64,000 nt of DNA from positions 179,910-243,909 of the forward strand of contig NZ_LMNX01000003.1 in assembly GCF_001423425.1 (NCBI RefSeq), given 5' to 3'. The notes beneath the pieces are model-generated. The model saw only the letters and a list, made by a program, of their open reading frames with translations. It did not search any database and was not told the origin of the DNA. The position numbers were made by a program, and so were the translations under genes. Origin of the DNA: Rhizobium sp. Leaf306 (GTDB taxonomy: Bacteria; Pseudomonadota; Alphaproteobacteria; Rhizobiales; Rhizobiaceae). Positions 60,019-64,000 of this stretch are shown piece after piece (positions within the stretch are counted from its first letter, which is position 1; each line of letters begins with the position of its first letter).

Positions 60019-61533
60019 TTATGCCGCCGCGTCCACGTTCTTGTGGCTTCTGAGGTACTTGATGAACTTCAGGCTCTGCGGAATGATGAGAAGAGCGAGT
60101 GCCACGGTCATGATCGAGCCGACCAGATAGTTCGAGAAGAAGATCCCGAGCGATCCGTCGGACGCGATCATCGACTGGTGGAACGAGCTTTCCGCCTTGC
60201 TGCCGAGAACCATGGCGAGAACCAATGGTGCCAGCGGGAACTCCAACTTGTTGAAGACGAAACCGACGACGCCGAAAATCAGCACGAGCCAGAGGTCGGA
60301 GGTCGAATTCGCCACCGTATAGGCGCCGACAAAGCAGATCGCCACGATCATCGGTCCGATGATCGAAAACGGGATGCGAAGCAGGGCGGCGAAGAACGGA
60401 ACCGTCAGCAGAACCAGGATAACGCCGACGAAGTTGGAGATATACATGCTGGCGATCAGGCCCCAGACGAAGTCCGGCTGCGTGGTAAAAAGCATTGGTC
60501 CGGGCGTCAGGCCCCAGATCATCAGGCCGCCCATCATCACGGCTGCGGTTGCAGAGCTTGGAACGCCCAAGGCAAGCATCGGCAGCATGGCGCAGGTGCC
60601 AGCCGAATGGTCGGCGGTTTCCGGTGCTACGATACCTTCCGGACGACCGGTACCAAACTTTTCGCCCGGCTTCGACCACTGGCGTGCAAGACCATAGCTC
60701 ATGAACGATGCTGCGGTCGGGCCGCCGGGCGTGATGCCCATCCAGATCCCGACGGCAGACGAGCGCACGATCGTGGTGAAGTATTTCGGCAGCTCCAGCA
60801 TGGTCTTGAAGACGTCGCGCGGATCGATACGGGACGCGACTCCACGGAATTTCAGCCCGTCCTGAACGGTTGCCAGAAGCTCGCCGATCCCGAACAGACC
60901 GATGACGACCACCAAGAAGCTGACGCCGCTGAGCAAGGCTTCGATGCCGAATGTCAGGCGAAGCGATCCGGTGACCGTATCCATACCGACAGTGGAAAGG
61001 AGAAGTCCGAGGCTAAGCGAGACGGCCGTCTTGATCGGCGAAGCGCTGCCCATCCCCACAAAGGCGCAGAAAGCGAGGAAATAGACGGCAAAATATTCAG
61101 CCGCGCCAAACCGAAGCGCAAAACGCGCCGCCCAGGTGGACAGAAGCGTGATGACGACGATACCGACGAAGGCGCCGATGCCGGCCGACATGAAGGCAAG
61201 CGTGAGAGCGCGGGTCGATTGCCCGGATCGCGCCATCGGATAACCATCGAAAGTGGTCGCCACCGAACTCGGCTCGCCGGGAATGTTGAAGAGGATCGAG
61301 GTCGTCGAGCCGCCGAACAGCGCGCCCCAATACATCGACGCCAGCAGAATGATCGCCGATACCGGGTCCATTGTGAAGGTCAGCGGAATGAGCAGCGATA
61401 CGCCGTTCGGAGCCCCGAGGCCGGGGAGGACGCCGACGATCAGCCCGAGAAGGACGCCGACGATCATCAGGGTGATGTGCATCGGCGTAAGTGCCGTCGC
61501 AAAGCCACCCATAAGCAGTTCAAAATTTTCCAT
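60019..61533 (-). CDS. tctA: tripartite tricarboxylate transporter large permease TctA
   Basis: 504 aa with about 12 TM segments. TctA hallmarks: GLIVGVLPGLGAPNGVSLLIPLTFTMDP read in parts (VGVLPGLGAPNGV), ASMYWGALFGGSTTSILFNIPGEPSS, and the second repeat SAVGIWMGITPGGPTAASFMSYGLAR with ALGVPSSATAAVMMGGL. Ion-coupled uptake of carboxylates. The ATG at 61533 has GGAG 8 nt upstream; an in-frame TTG at 61539 is less likely. Confidence 0.95.
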   Translation of the reverse strand: MENFELLMGGFATALTPMHITLMIVGVLLGLIVGVLPGLGAPNGVSLLIPLTFTMDPVSAIILLASMYWGALFGGSTTSILFNIPGEPSSVATTFDGYPMARSGQSTRALTLAFMSAGIGAFVGIVVITLLSTWAARFALRFGAAEYFAVYFLAFCAFVGMGSASPIKTAVSLSLGLLLSTVGMDTVTGSLRLTFGIEALLSGVSFLVVVIGLFGIGELLATVQDGLKFRGVASRIDPRDVFKTMLELPKYFTTIVRSSAVGIWMGITPGGPTAASFMSYGLARQWSKPGEKFGTGRPEGIVAPETADHSAGTCAMLPMLALGVPSSATAAVMMGGLMIWGLTPGPMLFTTQPDFVWGLIASMYISNFVGVILVLLTVPFFAALLRIPFSIIGPMIVAICFVGAYTVANSTSDLWLVLIFGVVGFVFNKLEFPLAPLVLAMVLGSKAESSFHQSMIASDGSLGIFFSNYLVGSIMTVALALLIIPQSLKFIKYLRSHKNVDAAA

Positions 61534-61550
61534 GATCAAGCTCCGGGTGC

Positions 61551-62045
61551 TTAGTAAATGCCGAGCATTTCTTCGATCGGGCCCTTATGCAGCGGCACCT
61601 GGAACGCTTTTTCGAAGACGAAATAAAGCGCGATGGAGAAGACAACACCGATCAGGATCGCGATCCACGGCTTGTAGCCGCCGTTGCGCCAGGCAACGTA
61701 GAAGAGATACAGCGCCGTCCCGATATAGGTGCCGAGAAAGACCGTCACGATGACGAAGACGATCATCGGCAGAAGGAAGGAAAGAACCCTTCGCGTCTGT
61801 TCCGGCTCAAGGAACGTCTCGCGCATCTCCTCGCTGCCCATTTTCAACCTGAAAATGGCCTGGGCCGCGCTGGCAAAAGCCGCAACGATCAGGATGATGC
61901 CGACGTAAAACGGAAAGTAGCCCGGCATGGGGCCGGATTCACTCCAGCTGACGCCGAGTTCCAGGGCACCTGTTGCACCCAGCGCGCCGACGGCGGCAAG
62001 CGTGATGGCGGTGACGATCTCGACATGGAGTCGCTTGATACGCAT
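61551..62045 (-). CDS. tctB: tripartite tricarboxylate transporter small permease TctB
   Basis: 164 aa with four TM segments (about 13-30, 45-63, 90-110 and 123-145), and the TctB-like SGPMPGYFPFYVGIILI and ILIGVVFSIALYFVFEKAFQVPL. Forms the membrane complex with TctA. Gene order tctC-tctB-tctA; 17 bp before tctA. Confidence 0.92.
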   Translation of the reverse strand: MRIKRLHVEIVTAITLAAVGALGATGALELGVSWSESGPMPGYFPFYVGIILIVAAFASAAQAIFRLKMGSEEMRETFLEPEQTRRVLSFLLPMIVFVIVTVFLGTYIGTALYLFYVAWRNGGYKPWIAILIGVVFSIALYFVFEKAFQVPLHKGPIEEMLGIY

Positions 62046-62069
62046 GATTGATTTCCCTCGATCGAAAGA

Positions 62070-62089
62070 TCCGGCACGAACATGCCGGA
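62070..62089 (-). promoter_or_regulatory. intercistronic hairpin after tctC
   Basis: TCCGGCA / TGCCGGA, a 7-bp perfect stem with a 6-nt loop; on the minus strand TCTTTCG follows. It lies between the periplasmic receptor gene and the permease genes, like the hairpins at 5601 and 27739. Confidence 0.5.
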
Positions 62090-62115
62090 CCTAAAATCGT
62101 ATTGGCGTCAGGATT

Positions 62116-63105
62116 TTACTTAACCAGCCAACCTTCGGCTTCGAAGACGCCGACGGCGTTCTTCTCGCTGGTAACAATGAAGTCCTGCAGCTTCTGGCCA
62201 GACATGAAATCGCCGGTCTGCGAGGTCTTGCGGATATAGTCGGCCCATTCCGGAGTCTCGCTGACCCTTTTCAGAACGTCGCTGTAGTAGGCGACCGCAT
62301 CATCAGGCGTTCCTGCCGCGGTCCAGACAGTGCGGGGCATCTTGTAGGACGGAATGTTGACGCCGCTCGAGGCGCAGGTCGGGATATCGCCCCAGCCCTT
62401 GCCGTCATGGACCGGATCGCTCTTGGCCATCGGCTTGTCGGAGAAGACGCAAAGCGGCTTGATCGCGCCCGCCTGCCACTGGCCGACATTCTCGTTCGGA
62501 TTGTTGACGTTGGCAGCGACATGGCCGCCGGCCAGCTGAACGCCGACTTCGCCACCGCCATTAAAGGGCAGATACTTGAAATTGGTGCCCGTCGTCTGCT
62601 CGATCAGAGCGACCAGGGTTTCATCCGTGTCCTTCGACTGGCTGCCGGCGAAGGAAAGCTTGTTCGGCGCAGCTTTCGCGGCTTCGATGAGATCCGTCGG
62701 CGTCGCGTATTCGGAATCGCCCTTCACCCAGATCAAAAATTCGTCGAATGCGAGCGCTGCGACGGGACGCAGGTCCTCCATCGAATAGGCAAGCTTTGCG
62801 ACATGCGGCAGGAGATAAGCGTTGTTGGTTCCGAAGTAGAGCTTGTTCGGATCGCCTTCATTCTTGCGGGCGTAGAGGAACGCTTCCGCACCGCTGCCGC
62901 CGCCCTTGTTGAGGACCACCATCGATTTTTCCATCAGCTTGTGCTTGGCGATGATCGACTGGATGGTGCGGGCAAAGTTGTCGGTGCCGCCGCCCGGGCC
63001 GGATGCGACGACGAACTCGACGGGGCGTGTCGGTTCGAAGGCAAGCGCCTGTCCCGCCAGCACGACCGCGGCCGCAAATGTCAATCCTACGGATAGCTTC
63101 TTCAT
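62116..63105 (-). CDS. tctC: tripartite tricarboxylate transporter substrate-binding protein TctC
   Basis: 329 aa periplasmic receptor (Bug family). Signal peptide MKKLSVGLTFAAAVVLAGQALA ends before FEPTRPVEFVVASGPGGGTDNFAR, the standard Bug N-terminus with PxxPV-like and GGGTD motifs. Other matches are VLNKGGGSGAEAFLYAR and YLPFNGGGEVGVQLAGGHV. Binds a carboxylate, here presumably a sugar acid. AAAGGAGG precedes the ATG. First confident gene of the minus-strand import operon; a possible leader ORF and a GntR-type operator lie upstream. Confidence 0.94.
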   Translation of the reverse strand: MKKLSVGLTFAAAVVLAGQALAFEPTRPVEFVVASGPGGGTDNFARTIQSIIAKHKLMEKSMVVLNKGGGSGAEAFLYARKNEGDPNKLYFGTNNAYLLPHVAKLAYSMEDLRPVAALAFDEFLIWVKGDSEYATPTDLIEAAKAAPNKLSFAGSQSKDTDETLVALIEQTTGTNFKYLPFNGGGEVGVQLAGGHVAANVNNPNENVGQWQAGAIKPLCVFSDKPMAKSDPVHDGKGWGDIPTCASSGVNIPSYKMPRTVWTAAGTPDDAVAYYSDVLKRVSETPEWADYIRKTSQTGDFMSGQKLQDFIVTSEKNAVGVFEAEGWLVK

Positions 63106-63165
63106 CTTATTCCTCCTTTAGATGAAATGGCTGCAGGTTTGCCTACAGCCGATCGGTCCTCGTGT

Positions 63166-63393
63166 TCACGAAGCGGCAGCGAACTGCGTCCTCGGCGCAC
63201 CTCGTGAGATCGACCCGGCAATGAGCGGCCAGGCAGACGCCGGCTGCGATCTCGTGATGTCGGGCAGTTCTTTGAATTCGAATGAGAGAGAAGCGAGCGC
63301 GCTTAAGCCACTCTGATCGTGGCGGTTGGGCCTCGCCGAGACGCCTCTTGCGGGCGCAAGTCCGACTGATTTTGGGCTTCGTCCTGACGCCAT
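63166..63393 (-). CDS. possible leader ORF of the tct operon, 75 aa
   Basis: 75-codon frame whose ATG (63393) has GGAGGAG 4 nt upstream and sits 15-20 nt after a predicted transcription start. The product is Ser/Ala/Pro-rich (ASGRSPKSVGLAPARGVSAR at the start), without a recognisable domain or signal peptide. It ends 60 bp before tctC. Promoter and ribosome binding site argue for translation; the bland composition argues against a conserved protein. Confidence 0.4.
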   Translation of the reverse strand: MASGRSPKSVGLAPARGVSARPNRHDQSGLSALASLSFEFKELPDITRSQPASAWPLIAGSISRGAPRTQFAAAS

Positions 63394-63414
63394 AATCTCC
63401 TCCATCCGAGGAAA

Positions 63415-63443
63415 ATCATAGGCCATCTATTAGCACACATCAA
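63415..63443 (-). promoter_or_regulatory. promoter of the tct operon
   Basis: Minus-strand TTGATG (63443-63438), 17-bp spacer, TATGAT (63420-63415). Predicted start near 63408. The palindrome at 63452-63469 lies 8 bp upstream of the -35. Confidence 0.65.
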
Positions 63444-63451
63444 GTCTTCAG

Positions 63452-63469
63452 AATTTTGTATACAAAATT
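63452..63469. promoter_or_regulatory. GntR-type operator palindrome
   Basis: AATTTTGTATACAAAATT, a perfect 18-bp palindrome with the TTGTATACAA core seen for FCD-subfamily GntR regulators. It sits directly upstream of the tct promoter. The GntR gene at 53040 is the natural candidate, and a related half-site lies upstream of that gene. Confidence 0.65.
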
Positions 63470-63553
63470 TTGCGGACAGGGGAGCGCAGGCGGCGATACG
63501 ATCGATCAGCGCGATCTAATCGATTTGCTCTTGCTTTACGTGATAGCCCGACT

Positions 63554-63587
63554 GTTCAAACTCGCGTTTGCGAACGCGAGTTTGAAC
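63554..63587. other. strong 34-nt hairpin
   Basis: Perfect 15-bp stem GTTCAAACTCGCGTT / AACGCGAGTTTGAAC with tetraloop TGCG. On the plus strand a run of eight T follows about 11 nt later; on the minus strand there is none. It is 142 bp beyond the amidohydrolase stop. Confidence 0.7.
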
Positions 63588-63728
63588 GGATCGCGAGATT
63601 TTTTTTAGAGAACTTAGGCTGATCGGCACCGGGAACCGTCATGCGGATAGCACAACAGCAACCTTAAATTCAGGTCCCGATCGGCGATTCGCGATCGCAG
63701 CCAGGTCTATTCAGCCTTCGACTGCGTG

Positions 63729-64000
63729 CTACCCAAAGAGAGCCGTCCGGGCGACCTCAGGCGCGGTGCCGGTCATGCCGGCTTCGTTCGCCATCGGCAG
63801 CCGGTAGTATTTGCGTGCAGTCCCCGCAAAGAGTTTTGCCTGATCTCTCAGGGAATAGCGTGCCGCCACGTCCTTGAAGCCCGAATAGATCGTGTCAAAT
63901 GAACCGCATAGACTATCGACCGGGAAATTGCTGGCAAACATCGTCCGCTCGGCTGAGAACATAGCAATGGTTTCGGTAATGATGGCGCTGTTGTCCTCGA
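63729..64000 (-). CDS. amidohydrolase family protein, C-terminal part (truncated by window edge)
   Basis: The reading frame stays open to the window edge, so only the last 90 residues are visible. They contain SAERTMFASNFPVDSLCGSF and DQAKLFAGTARKYYRL, typical of the C-terminal end of amidohydrolase-2 (TIM-barrel metal-dependent hydrolase) proteins, where the Asp of NFPVD-type motifs is a metal/catalytic residue. Family members hydrolyse lactones or decarboxylate aromatic acids; a sugar-lactonase role would suit the neighbouring cluster. An internal Met at 63962 is not the start. Confidence 0.8.
   Translation of the reverse strand, partial: EDNSAIITETIAMFSAERTMFASNFPVDSLCGSFDTIYSGFKDVAARYSLRDQAKLFAGTARKYYRLPMANEAGMTGTAPEVARTALFG

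Larger units (their letters stand above)
63394..63728. other. upstream regulatory region of the tct operon
   Basis: 335 bp between the tct leader and the truncated amidohydrolase gene. It contains a good minus-strand promoter, an 18-bp perfect palindrome and a 15-bp perfect hairpin, each listed separately. No further gene was recognised. Confidence 0.5.

Noticed and set aside
60043..61554. Long open frame (about 503 codons) on the plus strand opposite tctA
   Set aside because: Composition is Arg/Asp/His/Gln-rich without hydrophobic core or motifs, and the minus strand encodes an unmistakable TctA. It is a shadow frame of GC-rich DNA.
1..64000. CRISPR arrays, tRNA/rRNA genes, insertion sequences, integrases or conjugation genes
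   Set aside because: No regularly spaced repeats, cloverleaf-type sequences, transposase or relaxase motifs were found by reading both strands.

Overview
The window looks like part of a secondary replicon (large plasmid or chromid) of an alphaproteobacterium in the Rhizobiaceae (Rhizobium/Agrobacterium/Ensifer type). The main evidence is a complete repABC replication and partition cassette on the minus strand (7610-11321). It has an antisense RNA locus between repB and repC, a perfect 16-bp parS-type palindrome upstream of repA, and a divergent RHE_PE00001-type gene next to it, as in rhizobial plasmids. DNA is GC-rich, genes are tightly packed with many 4-bp stop/start overlaps, and most of the cargo is transport plus carbohydrate catabolism. 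No tRNA, rRNA, insertion sequence, transposase or CRISPR array was seen.

Layout. (1) 20-7277, minus: a dipeptide-type ABC importer (binding protein, two ATPases, two permeases) followed by a glycerophosphodiester phosphodiesterase and a sugar phosphate isomerase/epimerase-like TIM barrel, an operon resembling phosphodiester (agrocinopine-like) uptake and cleavage. (2) 7610-12795: repC, ctRNA, repB, repA, parS and the divergent RHE_PE00001-type gene, which carries a second parS-like site. (3) 12923-19164: an enolase-superfamily sugar-acid dehydratase candidate and a DMT permease, facing a TRAP transporter operon that starts with a XylX-like 2-keto-3-deoxy-sugar-acid dehydratase. (4) 19553-24702, plus: five overlapping or closely spaced genes (MdoH-like glycosyltransferase, zinc-site-less BchC-like dehydrogenase, 6-pyruvoyl-tetrahydropterin-synthase-like protein with a lost active site, GT4 glycosyltransferase, methyltransferase). 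This looks like one uncharacterised biosynthetic pathway. It is followed by a convergent polytopic membrane protein. (5) 26419-31111, plus: a branched-chain-amino-acid/amide-type ABC importer. (6) 31150-42950: an ABC exporter, GDP-mannose supply genes, and an exopolysaccharide polymerisation/export set (Wzy-like, Wza-like, Gly/Ser-rich secreted protein, Wzc-like, membrane-anchored protein) separated by very AT-rich promoter regions. (7) 43190-50440: an FeS-type (6-4) photolyase, a PAS hybrid histidine kinase, a single-domain response regulator and a YddA/BclA-type ABC transporter. (8) 50915-63105: a catabolic cluster around tetrulose phosphates with RpiB-like and TIM-like isomerases, DeoR and GntR regulators, a PdxA2-like dehydrogenase, an OiaC-like TIM barrel, a fused DhaK-DhaL kinase, a TSUP permease, a SAF-domain dehydrogenase and a TctABC tripartite importer. 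A truncated amidohydrolase runs off the right edge.

How the parts fit. Regions 1, 3, 5 and 8 each pair an importer with enzymes or regulators for a different small substrate, the usual content of rhizobial catabolic plasmids. In region 8 the likely flow is import (TctABC), oxidation (PdxA2-like and/or SAF protein), decarboxylation (OiaC-like), phosphorylation of a tetrulose (DhaKL), and isomerisation through TIM-like and RpiB-like enzymes to erythrose 4-phosphate. The GntR regulator may act at TTTTGTAT-type sites upstream of itself and of the tct genes. The least explained and most interesting unit is the five-gene operon in region 4. Functions were assigned by reading motifs by eye; no database search was run.
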